From assembly GCA_023379805.1 (NCBI GenBank), contig JAMCPI010000002.1, positions 1-64,000 on the forward strand: 64,000 nucleotides of DNA, given 5' to 3'. This stretch comes from Nitrososphaerota archaeon. GTDB taxonomy: Archaea > Thermoproteota > Nitrososphaeria > Nitrososphaerales > JACPRH01. A model generated the notes under the pieces. That model worked only from the letters and a program-made list of their open reading frames with translations. It did not search any database and was not told where the DNA came from. Both the position numbers and the translations under genes were made by a program. Below are positions 17,150 through 24,711 of this stretch, in pieces; the stretch's first letter is position 1, and the number at the start of each line of letters is the position of its first letter.

Positions 17150-17791
17150 ATGCAAGGAGCGTTGACGGCCGATGTGGGTTTTGTTGAGCGGATACGTACT
17201 GGTGACCATTTGATCCTTTTCTACGATACTCAGGAGAACAAGCGGAGGGTGCTCTTCAAGTTTCTGGCAGCCGGTCTAAGAAGGAAGAAGCGAGGTGTCT
17301 ATATCGCTTCGGAGGAAAGCCCCGAGCAGATCCGCTCAGCGATGATGGATTTTGGGGTTGATGCTCCGAGATACGAGGCGGAAGGTTCGCTGATAATCCA
17401 TGGTTACTTGGGCTGGTATATCGAGGGCGGCGGATGCTGTGCGCCCGACAAAATATCGGCGCACTGGCTCGAAACTGCTGAGGATGCCCGCAGGAAAGGT
17501 CTGAAAGGTCTGAGCGCAACCGGGGAGACGGACTGCTTCATCAGGCACAATAAGCTCAGGGAGCTGTTAAGATACGAGTATGTGCTGCACAAGAGGCTCA
17601 AATTCCCAGCGGAGGCGATATGTGCATACAGCATCACCGGTTTGGTGAACGCTGGCTGGCAGGATCTGATAATGCCCCTGATCCGCGCCCACGGTCAAGT
17701 CATCTTTACAGGTCCCGGCGGCGTCATGCTCCGACACTCCGAGAAGGTGGAGGACGCAGACATCGAAAGTCTGCTGCATATCAAGATGTAA
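17150..17791 (+). CDS. MEDS-domain sensory protein (DcmR-like)
   Basis: A 213-residue protein with a KaiC/RecA-derived fold. GDHLILFYDTQENKRRVLFKFLAAGLRRKKRGVYIASEESPEQIR matches the MEDS (methanogen/methylotroph DcmR sensory) pattern, with a degenerate P-loop region and the following W..t.edA...G..glra.gE.sC motif (LETAEDARRKGLKGLSATGETDC). MEDS domains are cytosolic ligand sensors, often fused to kinases or HTH domains. Here it stands alone. A histidine kinase lies elsewhere in the window, but no direct partner is adjacent. Confidence 0.78.
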   Translation: MQGALTADVGFVERIRTGDHLILFYDTQENKRRVLFKFLAAGLRRKKRGVYIASEESPEQIRSAMMDFGVDAPRYEAEGSLIIHGYLGWYIEGGGCCAPDKISAHWLETAEDARRKGLKGLSATGETDCFIRHNKLRELLRYEYVLHKRLKFPAEAICAYSITGLVNAGWQDLIMPLIRAHGQVIFTGPGGVMLRHSEKVEDADIESLLHIKM

Positions 17792-17987
17792 ACAGTCTTG
17801 GCGATCAATCTGTTACAACTTAAGCTATGTATAGGATGCTAGCCTGCCGAAAAATTCTGCGACTTCCTGTTCATGTACTCAGAGTATCACGCTATCTTGC
17901 TGCAGCTGTCATCAATCTTCTCGAACTGCAGAGGGAACTCTTTCTCGAATTCTAAACCAATTGCTAGACTTCTGGGAAGAACTTCCC

Positions 17988-18128
17988 ATGAACGTGATTA
18001 TCTCATTGCTTGCTAGAAAGACGGTGGAGAAAGCAGTGGAAGAGAGGCAAAAGAAGCTGCCTAATAACGCTCGACTCGACAACGCATCCAGCATCTTCTC
18101 AGAAACACGCCTGAACAAAAAGTCTTAG
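17988..18128 (+). CDS. weak small open frame, possibly a gene remnant
   Basis: The 46-residue frame MNVIISLLARKTVEKAVEER... is charged and helical, and it can be read further upstream without a start (LNQLLDFWEELP). The surrounding 530-bp spacer (17792-18322) otherwise holds no convincing gene. This may be the tail of a decayed helical protein. I do not recognise it, and translation is uncertain. Confidence 0.25.
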   Translation: MNVIISLLARKTVEKAVEERQKKLPNNARLDNASSIFSETRLNKKS

Positions 18129-18322
18129 CCGTGCGCCTTGGTTAGTCGACCACTGTTCCCTTGATGCCGCCATACTCTACCGTGTCATTGAGACGAAGCA
18201 CGTTGCGTGACTTTTTATAAATATGTTTTTATTAAGTATCACGCCAATAATGGATGCAGCTTTCATAACTTCTGACTTATATCAAAAACATTTATAAAAG
18301 GTACACAATTCGGCTTGCTTCT

Positions 18323-18763
18323 GTGATATCGGTTACGTCAGAGCCCCATAACGCCGGTGACATTGTCGAGATATGCTTGCTCTCAGTAGAGCAGTGGCTT
18401 ACACAAAATGGATACAAGGTTGAAAAGAACACCAAGATAACCGGTAAAGCAGGAATAGTGCACGACATAGGGTTCTACGCAGAAAACCTTGGTGAAGGAC
18501 GACTAATAGTGTCTCCCCGACCTTTGGGATCTACAATATTTGAAGAAGATGTTGTGCGGCTCTTCGCAATCTGCTTGGACGTTGGTGCTTCAGGTATCCT
18601 AATCACAGCACAGCCGAAAATAACAAATTACGCCGTTAAACTAGCTGATCTCTACAGGATCAGCATAATAGACGCCAGCAGTCAAGACAATCCAGTTAGC
18701 GTCGTACAAGAACTGCTGGGGCGGAACAAGCAGTCTAAGGGGCCACAATCGCTCGGGTACTGA
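18323..18763 (+). CDS. restriction-endonuclease-like (PD-(D/E)XK) small protein
   Basis: A 146-residue protein starting at GTG. It reads LLSVEQWLTQNGYKVEKNTKITGKAGIVHDIGFYAENLGEGRLIV, which matches the small archaeal Mrr/endonuclease-like pattern (helix, G-y.v......i.Gksgv.h.iDv.....). It continues with a Rossmann-like beta-alpha half (VGASGILITAQPKITNYAVKLADLYRISIIDA). The usual catalytic acid and lysine are only partly visible (HD then RLIVSP rather than ExK), so it may be inactive. A TATA element TTTATAAAAG about 30 nt upstream suits a leaderless start. The next feature is a tRNA gene. Confidence 0.6.
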   Translation: MISVTSEPHNAGDIVEICLLSVEQWLTQNGYKVEKNTKITGKAGIVHDIGFYAENLGEGRLIVSPRPLGSTIFEEDVVRLFAICLDVGASGILITAQPKITNYAVKLADLYRISIIDASSQDNPVSVVQELLGRNKQSKGPQSLGY

Positions 18764-18904
18764 TAGATATTTAGCCTAGGCCAGTGCAAACAAGCCGTTG
18801 CATTTTTCCCAACAACCCTGATAAACCAAGGATGGCTGTATGTCGGCACGTTGCCGACCGGCAAGGTAATACTAAAGAACCCCGTATTAGGTTAGCACCT
18901 CCGT

Positions 18905-19035
18905 GCCGGGGTAGCTCAGCCTGGTTAGAGCGCCAGCCTCCACATTCAGGGCGATACTCATAATCTGGAGGTTGTGCCCGCCAATGTGCGGACATGGCCG
19001 GGTAAAGGTCGTGGGTTCGAAACCCATCCCCGGCA
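18905..19035 (+). tRNA. elongator tRNA-Met(CAT) with two introns, both non-canonical
   Basis: The acceptor stem is GCCGGGG/CCCCGGC with A73, the D arm GCTC-AGCCTGGTTA-GAGC, and the T arm GTGGG-TTCGAAA-CCCAT. Removing about 18937-18955 joins CCAG to A and gives the stem CCAGA/TCTGG around the loop CTCATAA, so the anticodon is CAT. Removing about 18972-19008 from the variable region leaves AGGTC. The first intron therefore interrupts the 5' anticodon stem and the second the variable loop. The second can fold on its own (CCGC/GCGG with flanking TGT/ACA). Exact splice sites could shift by one or two bases because AGG is repeated. The body matches archaeal elongator Met, not initiator. Confidence 0.85.
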
Positions 19036-19073
19036 CTCGCTTCTTTGAAGATGTCCTTCTATCTAGTCAGAGC

Positions 19074-19613
19074 TCAATGTGTTGATTCGCTTTCCCAAGG
19101 GAAGATTATCCATTCTTTCACGGTTTCGACTGTGTATGTGGGTGTGAATCTGCTCCATGGTTTCACGAATAATGCTGTGGTTTCGATTGATCTAGGCTTT
19201 TGTTGATTGAGCCATTCCATGATGGTCTCCATTGTGTCGCCTGAGTCTATTATGTCGTCAACGATGAGGATTCTGCAGCCCTCGACTTTTTCGCTGAGTG
19301 TTGACAGGATCTTCGGCTTTTGTTTGGTGCGGTCGTTCAGGTAGCTTTTGATGTTTACAAAGTCGATTTTGAGGTTTAGCCGGTTAGCGATTTCTAGCGC
19401 GGGAGGTATTCCACCGCGGGCGATGCCGATTACAAGATCGTAATTGTGGTTTGAGGCCTTGATCTTTGAAATAAGCTTCTCCACTAGCCTTCCGAACTCA
19501 GCCCAGTTTACGATGTGGCTATCCATCATCTCATCGACGCGACTCCATTGCAGTAAAGACGCTTTAACTCTAATTTCATGGTCATAATCATTATGCTTTA
19601 ACGTTGGGGGCAT
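19074..19613 (-). CDS. phosphoribosyltransferase domain protein
   Basis: A 179-residue protein with the PRPP-binding motif ILIVDDIIDSGDT at 115-127, preceded by DLVIGIARGGIPPALEIANRL, the conserved strand-loop of type I phosphoribosyltransferases. The C-terminal hood (ALFVKPWSRFTPTYTVETVKEWIIFPWE) resembles the xanthine/guanine PRT-like archaeal group that salvages purine bases. The internal ATG at residue 29 or 30 may be the true start, since the first 28 residues lie outside the fold and run into the 17-bp divergent spacer. The purine specificity is inferred from the family. Confidence 0.85.
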   Translation of the reverse strand: MPPTLKHNDYDHEIRVKASLLQWSRVDEMMDSHIVNWAEFGRLVEKLISKIKASNHNYDLVIGIARGGIPPALEIANRLNLKIDFVNIKSYLNDRTKQKPKILSTLSEKVEGCRILIVDDIIDSGDTMETIMEWLNQQKPRSIETTALFVKPWSRFTPTYTVETVKEWIIFPWESESTH

Positions 19614-19630
19614 CCAGTAATAGCTGTTGA

Positions 19631-20080
19631 GTGGTCGATCGGCAGATGGTTCAGGAAGAAGATATTGAGGATATTCTGAGCCGCTCCAAGACTATCGCGG
19701 TTATCGGTTTGTCTCGGAGTCCTGGGAAGGATAGTTATCGGGTGGCGCAGTATCTTCAATCTCAAGGATATAGAATTGTGCCGGTTAACCCTTCGGCAGA
19801 GGAGATCCTCGGTGAGCGCAGCTACCCTTCGCTCCAAGATCTTCCAGATAATCTGAAACGGTCTGTCGATGTTGTGGATATCTTCCGGCCCTCAGAAGAT
19901 GTTCCGCCGATTGTTGATCAGGCCGTCGAGGTTCAGAGACGGTTAGGTAGACCTAGTGTGATCTGGATGCAGCTTGGGATTGTGAATGAGGCCGCGGCTC
20001 ATCGGGCTCTTGCAGCAGGTCTCAAAGTGGTTATGAACCGATGTATGGAAATAGAGCATCGACGTAGATCTTCGAAATAG
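19631..20080 (+). CDS. CoA-binding domain protein (YccU-like)
   Basis: A 149-residue Rossmann-fold protein with a GTG start. It has the typical order IAVIGLSRSPGKDSYRVAQYL, YRIVPVNPSAEEILGERSY, VDVVDIFRPSEDVPPIVDQA, VIWMQLGI and GLKVVMNRCMEIEH. These are the CoA_binding_2 motifs found in YccU and at the N-terminus of acyl-CoA synthetases. It probably binds CoA as a cytosolic regulator; no catalytic domain is attached. It is divergent from the phosphoribosyltransferase gene. Confidence 0.88.
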   Translation: MVDRQMVQEEDIEDILSRSKTIAVIGLSRSPGKDSYRVAQYLQSQGYRIVPVNPSAEEILGERSYPSLQDLPDNLKRSVDVVDIFRPSEDVPPIVDQAVEVQRRLGRPSVIWMQLGIVNEAAAHRALAAGLKVVMNRCMEIEHRRRSSK

Positions 20081-20123
20081 TTTATAGCAAGCTGTTTTAG
20101 ATTAGGGATGGTGGAGCAGTCAA

Positions 20124-20213
20124 TTGAGCAAGTTCATGATCAGATTAATCTCACTACTCATGCTAGCGCTTCTAGTAATATCGAGCATAGCAGCCCTTCT
20201 AGTTAGCGGCTAA
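20124..20213 (+). CDS. single-helix membrane micropeptide
   Basis: A 29-residue frame starting at TTG encodes MSKFMIRLIS followed by LLMLALLVISSIAALLVSG. It is a short basic head followed by one strongly hydrophobic helix, as in small tail-anchored or membrane-stabilising peptides. The start context AGTCAATTGAGCA is identical over 13 nt to that of the Sec61-beta gene in this window, and a TATA-like GTTTATAGC lies about 35 nt upstream. The alternative frame from the nearby ATG gives a low-complexity peptide and is less likely. No family is known to me. Confidence 0.42.
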   Translation: MSKFMIRLISLLMLALLVISSIAALLVSG

Positions 20214-20493
20214 AATCACCGACGCAAGATAGCTGTTGCTATGAATCGTCTGTTAAGGCAAAATATGTCTCTGCTAGCTGACTACTGCCTGCTAATATCT
20301 TAAGTCTCTGCAACAAGTTAGTTCTGTGAGTTTCTTCCCTGATGCTCTGCAGTGATCAGTTGAATGGCAAACTGCGGTTTCTCAATTTAGCTTTGAGTGA
20401 GGTGTGGGCGGTTATCATTAATGTAGCGTTCGACTAAGTAAGAATTATATGGAATTTCTACGTATTATTGTATTGAAAGGGTGGTAACCAAAC

Positions 20494-21018
20494 ATGAATG
20501 TCGAGAAGTCGCGTAAGAAGAAGGCTGAGGTTGCTCCTTCAAGAATTGACATTGCAGGGTCGTCAGAGCTGTCCAGAGAAGTTGATTCGATATTCAACCA
20601 GTTTAGGAGATCTTTTGAGGATCTTCTGAGCCCACTGCTACCTACAACGACATCGTCAACCTTAACATCGTCTTCGGAACTTCGAATTAGGCATCCGCCT
20701 GTTGATCTGGTGGATCACGGTGATCACTATTCTGTATTGGCTGAGCTTCCCGGTTTCACTAAGGACATGGTTGATGTGCAGGTAAACAAAGATGTAATTG
20801 AGGTCAGCGCCGAAAGGAAACATGAGGGCGAAGCGAAGGACCGGGACTATCTTCACCGAGAACGGGCCTACTCAGCCTTACAACGAACTATCACCTTTCC
20901 AGAAGAAATAGTTCCAGAAAAAGTAGAAGGCACGATGGAGAACGGAGTCCTACAACTCACTATCCCTAAGAAGGAGCCGGGCCCGGAGGAAAGGATGCGT
21001 AAGATACAGCTAAAGTAG
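20494..21018 (+). CDS. hsp20: small heat shock protein, Hsp20/alpha-crystallin family
   Basis: A 174-residue chaperone with a variable N-terminus (lysine-rich, then FNQFRRSFEDLLSPLLP) and an alpha-crystallin domain from about 70 to 160 (PPVDLVDHGDHYSVLAELPG, FPEEIVPEKVEGTMENGVLQLTIPK). Hsp20 oligomers hold unfolded proteins. The conserved G-x-L in GVLQLTIPK and the ELPGF motif are intact. It has its own promoter, with a TATA-like AATTATATGG about 45 nt before the ATG, and is followed by a hairpin-T-run terminator. A second, different Hsp20 is at 30.1 kb. Confidence 0.95.
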   Translation: MNVEKSRKKKAEVAPSRIDIAGSSELSREVDSIFNQFRRSFEDLLSPLLPTTTSSTLTSSSELRIRHPPVDLVDHGDHYSVLAELPGFTKDMVDVQVNKDVIEVSAERKHEGEAKDRDYLHRERAYSALQRTITFPEEIVPEKVEGTMENGVLQLTIPKKEPGPEERMRKIQLK

Positions 21019-21174
21019 CCATCCTTTCCTCACCATTTTTTATTCTCACAACTTTTCGACAGACTGTCCAGAGCAGTAACATGGTCAAAAGCCGTTGTTA
21101 GTTCAAATTTTAGGCTGAGGTACTTCGCTGTCAAAAGTACACGCCAGACCATAAACTGATAAGCAATTAACCAA

Positions 21175-21216
21175 AGGATATTACAGGTTTCTGTAATATC
21201 CTCTTTTCTCTTTTTA
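21175..21216 (+). terminator. hairpin plus T-rich tract
   Basis: AGGATATTACAG-GTTT-CTGTAATATCCT is a perfect 12-bp stem with a 4-nt loop, directly followed by CTTTTCTCTTTTTAT. This is the geometry of an intrinsic terminator on the plus strand, about 160 nt downstream of the Hsp20 stop. Archaeal RNA polymerase needs only the T-tract, so the strong stem is unusual. It may instead end an unannotated transcript in this spacer. Confidence 0.55.
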
Positions 21217-21410
21217 TCATTCTCAACTTGCAATCTTAAGGCAATTATGTAGAGAGAACAGGTTAGAAGCAGTTAGAAGCTGTTTGATTAGTTATTAGAT
21301 GCGCACCCTCTCATGCAGCTCTTCTTTGAAACCTTGAACATACCATGAATATTTGTATTCGAAAACAGGTAATGGTGCAGATATGGTTATGCCTTTCTTC
21401 TTTTCTATAA

Positions 21411-21612
21411 TTGCATTATCCCTCTTCGCGCACGCACGCCTGCTAAAAATACTAGGAGAGGGCTCTATATACTAATGAAATGTGCATAGGAATCGATTAG
21501 CTGTTCTAAGCAAGTTGCGTGGATCGAAGCTCAGTGCTTACAACGCTTGTTGAAAGCACTGGTTCTGTTTGCAAGATTATCCTTGGTAATGCTTTTCCGC
21601 TAACAAGATAGA
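21411..21612 (+). ncRNA. candidate small RNA locus, family copy A, with its promoter
   Basis: This locus lies in a 830-bp gene-free gap (21019-21848). An upstream GC-rich element (TTCGCGCACGCACGCCTGCT) and a TATA box CTCTATATAC (21463-21472) precede AATGTGCATAGGAAT. The RNA core follows: AAGTTGCGTGGAT, then an extended hairpin AGTGCTT-A-CAAC-GCTT-GTTG-A-AAGCACT (12 paired bases around one mismatch), then TTTGCAAGATTATCC. GGAT and ATCC can close the core. The predicted transcript runs from about 21490 to about 21600, ending near GCTTTTCC. The locus aligns over about 170 nt with the one at 44.7 kb and more weakly with 9.1 kb. No plausible protein is encoded. Confidence 0.6.
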
Positions 21613-21848
21613 GTTGTAGGTGCTGATGGCTTAAGTTGCGTTTCTTGTATTGGATTTGTTGGGTTTATGCAAAGCTGTATGTGTGGGTGGGTAGCTGATG
21701 TTTGCTTGCTTAGCTGTTTTGTTATGGTGAAGGCAATCAATCAGGCTTTAACCGTTTGAAGGGTTTCATAGGGGGTGACTGGACTGTCTAGATGGGATAA
21801 GTGTCAAATACACCTTAGCTTTTCCGTAAAGATTGAGTGTAGTAGGCT

Positions 21849-22478
21849 GTGGCTTTCCTTGAGACTCTGCGGCGTATATCTTCCACGAAGCCTCAGGGTC
21901 CGAGCCGTACCTTTAACGAACTTGAGATGATACGAGCTATTTTGCTTATTGGAGAGCGGACAGTTTTGGGTCGGACTCTCTTGGCTCGTCTTCTTGGAAC
22001 AGGGTCTGGTGCTGTCCGGACGCTGATTAACGATCTGGATAAAGAAAAGATTCTTACTGTCGAACCGACGGGTTGCCGGCTAACTGAGAAGGGGTTCAAG
22101 TTGTATGAGCAGATTGTTGAAAAGATTCCTTTGATCACTCAGTTAGATGCTGGTCGGCTCTCAGTGGCTAGGTGTGATGCCGGTGCTATAGTGAAAAATG
22201 CATCTAGTCAGCTTCGACTTGGGATTGAGCAAAGAGATGCTGCGGTGCGCGTAGGTGCAAAAGGTGCGACTACACTGATCTTTCAAGAAAGACGGTTCGA
22301 GATACCGATGGGGAGCCGGGACTGCGCTCACGACTATCCTGACGAGGTCTGGGATAGATTAGCGTCAGCATTCAAGCCGGAGAACGGGGATGTGATCGTG
22401 GTCAGTAGCGCAGATGATTCTGATACAGCTCTTTACGGTGCATTAGCTGGAGCACTAGCCCTATTGGAGAAGGCCTAA
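21849..22478 (+). CDS. DUF4443-like protein with N-terminal winged helix
   Basis: This 209-residue protein starts with a winged helix-turn-helix (RTFNELEMIRAILLIGERTV then LGRTLLARLLGTGSGAVRTL, LTEKGFKLYEQI, about 20-95), followed by an alpha/beta C-terminal domain (VRVGAKGATTLIFQERRFEIP then VIVVSSADDSDTALYGALAG). This matches archaeal DUF4443 proteins, which are predicted regulators. The stop is only 3 nt before the cobO start, so the pair is probably one transcript. Whether it senses a corrinoid is an inference from that linkage. Confidence 0.7.
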   Translation: MAFLETLRRISSTKPQGPSRTFNELEMIRAILLIGERTVLGRTLLARLLGTGSGAVRTLINDLDKEKILTVEPTGCRLTEKGFKLYEQIVEKIPLITQLDAGRLSVARCDAGAIVKNASSQLRLGIEQRDAAVRVGAKGATTLIFQERRFEIPMGSRDCAHDYPDEVWDRLASAFKPENGDVIVVSSADDSDTALYGALAGALALLEKA

Positions 22479-22481
22479 GGA

Positions 22482-23051
22482 TTGTCTAGGGGTTCCGCTG
22501 CCTCCTCTTCTTCTACTTCTCCTGCTCGGGGGCTGGTTATTGTTTACACCGGTGGTGGAAAGGGCAAAACCACTGCTGCTCTAGGTTTAGCTATCCGGGC
22601 TATCGGACATGATTGGCATGTGTGCATGATTCAGTTCATCAAGGGCACACGGCACTCTGGAGAGATTGAAACAGTCAAGCGGCTGGCGCCTAACTTTGAG
22701 TTGATTGTGGCTGGGGAAGGCTTTGTGGGTGTCCCCGGCGGTAAGAAACCTCTTGCGGTGCATAAAGCTGCGGCTAAGCGGGCGTTGGAGATAAGTCGAG
22801 AAAAGCTTCTCTCAGGCAAATATCAGGTTGTGATACTGGATGAGATTAATTATGCTCTCTCCCTGAAACTCCTTGAGCTTAACGACGTGCTGGATCTTAT
22901 CCTTATCCGGCCTCCGCAGGTGACGCTGGTACTAACTGGAAACAATGCTGATCCGAAGGTGATTGAGGCTGCTGATTTGGTGACCGAGATGAAGTCAATT
23001 AAACACCCATTTGAGACAGGTGTGCCTGCTATCCGAGGCGTAGACTACTAA
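22482..23051 (+). CDS. cobO: cob(I)yrinic acid a,c-diamide adenosyltransferase (CobO/CobA type)
   Basis: A 189-residue P-loop enzyme with TTG start. Walker A is GGGKGKTTAA (about residues 25-34). The family motifs MIQFIKGTRHSGEIE, ALEISREKLLSGKYQVVILDEINYAL and VTLVLTGNNADPKVIEAADLVTEMKSIKHPF are all present in order. The enzyme transfers the adenosyl group of ATP to the cobalt of corrinoids in B12 salvage and synthesis. A Ser/Thr-rich lead of about 15 residues precedes the fold. The gene lies between the DUF4443-like protein and a DNA methyltransferase. Confidence 0.92.
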   Translation: MSRGSAASSSSTSPARGLVIVYTGGGKGKTTAALGLAIRAIGHDWHVCMIQFIKGTRHSGEIETVKRLAPNFELIVAGEGFVGVPGGKKPLAVHKAAAKRALEISREKLLSGKYQVVILDEINYALSLKLLELNDVLDLILIRPPQVTLVLTGNNADPKVIEAADLVTEMKSIKHPFETGVPAIRGVDY

Positions 23052-23058
23052 TTAGTTA

Positions 23059-23961
23059 ATGGGTCAGGGAGACACATACAGATTGAGTTCACACGCTTCA
23101 CCTTACACAATCATACGAGGCAGCTGCGGTAATACAACTAAGCTGTATCTTCAGGACTGTATTTCAGGGATGAAGCAGCATCTGAATGCCGGCTCGGCGG
23201 ATGTTGTGGTCACTTCACCTCCTTACAACATTGGTATACGTTACTCGACGCACCGAGACACTCTTCCGAGAGAGGATTACCTTGGATGGATGGAGGAGGT
23301 TGCTGTATGCGTCAAACAGGTTTTATCGGGGAGCGGCTCCTTTTTCCTAAACGTCGGAAACACTCCGCGTGATCAATGGATAGCTTGGGATGTTGCGCAG
23401 ATCCTGCGGAGACACTTCGTTCTGCAAAACGTGATTCACTGGGTCAAATCGATTGCTATCAATAAATCTGACGTGGGGAGCTACTCTAACATCTCTGGGG
23501 ACATTGCGGTAGGCCACTTTAAACCGATTGTGAGCAACCGCTTCCTGAACGACTGCCATGAGTACATCTTTCACTTCACCAAATCCGGGGATGTTAAGCT
23601 GGATAAGCTGGCTACAGGTGTCCCGTATCAGGATAAGACTAACATTGGCCGCTGGAAACGAGCTAGGGCAGATAGACGGGATAGGGGAAACACTTGGTTC
23701 ATTCCTTACGAAACGATTCAAAGTAGAAGCGAGAGGCCGCATCCGTCGACCTTTCCCATTAAGCTGCCTGAGATGTGCATCAGACTTCACGGCCTGCGTG
23801 ACGATCTGCTGGTTCTAGACCCGTTCCTCGGAATAGGTTCTACTGCTGTTGCCTCAATGCGGCTAGGCATCTCATTCGTAGGTTTTGATATCGACAAGAA
23901 CTACTTGGACGAGGCGGCTGCGAAGCTCCGGGCTGAGGCGTCCTCTTCAACTGCTGTGTAG
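23059..23961 (+). CDS. site-specific DNA methyltransferase, amino-methylating, permuted (beta-like) class
   Basis: This 300-residue enzyme carries the catalytic TSPPY motif at residues 52-56 near the N-terminus and the SAM-binding motif DPFLGIGST at 254-262 near the C-terminus. That is the beta-class order of N4-cytosine/N6-adenine methyltransferases. Motif IV as SPPY favours N4-cytosine or N6-adenine without deciding between them. No restriction endonuclease gene is adjacent, so it appears to be an orphan (regulatory or protective) enzyme. It overlaps the 3' end of the convergent TRASH-domain regulator by 15 bp. Confidence 0.88.
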   Translation: MGQGDTYRLSSHASPYTIIRGSCGNTTKLYLQDCISGMKQHLNAGSADVVVTSPPYNIGIRYSTHRDTLPREDYLGWMEEVAVCVKQVLSGSGSFFLNVGNTPRDQWIAWDVAQILRRHFVLQNVIHWVKSIAINKSDVGSYSNISGDIAVGHFKPIVSNRFLNDCHEYIFHFTKSGDVKLDKLATGVPYQDKTNIGRWKRARADRRDRGNTWFIPYETIQSRSERPHPSTFPIKLPEMCIRLHGLRDDLLVLDPFLGIGSTAVASMRLGISFVGFDIDKNYLDEAAAKLRAEASSSTAV

Positions 23962-24600
23962 ATGAGGTTGCTGTTGTTGCTGTTTTGCGAGGGAGCGAAT
24001 GCGTGAGCCGTACTTCTCCTTGTAGGATGCGAGACAGGTTTTGCAGCAGAAGTATCGTTCACCGTAGCCTACTTTGAGTTTAAACGGTTTCCCTGTGACC
24101 TCGCCGCTGCAGTAGTCGCAGGTGATTGGCACGCCGAGGCCGCTCTTGATTACAACGCCCTGCTCATCCTTTACTGTTTTAGTGATGATTTGACTGGAGA
24201 TTACCTGCAGGTTGCCGAGCTCTCTGGTTCTTGACGAGATGAAGTCTTGAAGCTCTTTCGCGTTGTTCAGCACTAGTCTAAGCATCAGGTTGCTTCCGCC
24301 TGTTGTCATGAAGACGCTTCTAACCTCCTCCGCCTCTGCAAGTTTCGCTGCAGTCTCTGAAAGAGTCGCATCCTCGACCCGGAAGGTAACTAATGCAGTT
24401 AATCCCTCCATCACTTTATCTAGATCAAAGACCGGTGATATCTTCTTGATGAGTCCGACTTCCATCATTCGTCGAACTCTCGACTCGACTGTTGGGGTGC
24501 TGACGCCTGTCATCTTCGAGATCTGACGATATGATCGTCTCCCATCCTCGTTCAATGCTTTCAGTATCGCTGTGTCAATCCTGTCGAGCGTTAAAGGCAT
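23947..24600 (-). CDS. Lrp/AsnC-type copper-responsive regulator with TRASH domain
   Basis: This 217-residue protein has an N-terminal AsnC winged helix ([20 protein letters not shown] then [20 protein letters not shown]). A RAM-like sensing domain follows ([31 protein letters not shown]). The C-terminal metal-binding TRASH domain is CDYCSGEV...[16 protein letters not shown]. This is the architecture of archaeal CopR/CopT regulators that control copper export. It diverges from copA across 111 bp with two pairs of inverted repeats. The last 20 residues are a low-complexity QQQQQ/His tail. Confidence 0.88.
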   Translation of the reverse strand: MPLTLDRIDTAILKALNEDGRRSYRQISKMTGVSTPTVESRVRRMMEVGLIKKISPVFDLDKVMEGLTALVTFRVEDATLSETAAKLAEAEEVRSVFMTTGGSNLMLRLVLNNAKELQDFISSRTRELGNLQVISSQIITKTVKDEQGVVIKSGLGVPITCDYCSGEVTGKPFKLKVGYGERYFCCKTCLASYKEKYGSRIRSLAKQQQQQPHLHSS

Positions 24601-24634
24601 ATGTTGCTTGATACATTATAGGGAGATAAACTTT

Positions 24635-24706
24635 ACGTTTGTAAACCTCGGATATTGATTGTTTTTCAAACGTTACTAGAAATCTCTAAACCTACCTAGT
24701 TTCTAG
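24635..24706. promoter_or_regulatory. inverted-repeat operators between the copper regulator and copA
   Basis: Two separated dyads occupy the divergent spacer: ACGTTTG (24635) with CAAACGT (24667), and CTAGAAA (24676) with TTTCTAG (24700), the second ending 5 nt before the copA ATG. Their symmetry and location between a TRASH-type regulator and its expected target suggest metal-dependent binding sites. A TATA-like CATTATAGG at 24614 serves the regulator direction. Confidence 0.42.
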
Positions 24707-24711
24707 CATAA

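Noticed and set aside
18142-18201. 19-codon minus-strand frame (LRLNDTVEYGGIKGTVVD) under a TATA box
   Set aside because: It begins too close to the TATA element to be inside the transcript and is very short; it may be a remnant, but the support is too weak.
18905-19035. Reading the first tRNA as Trp(CCA) or His(GTG)
   Set aside because: CTCCACA lacks a purine at 37 and no matching stem exists. For His the extra G-1 and C73 are missing. The CTCATAA loop with stem CCAGA/TCTGG fits elongator Met fully.
21030-21233. 67-residue minus-strand frame after hsp20
   Set aside because: It contains the hairpin-T-run terminator and shows no protein-like pattern.
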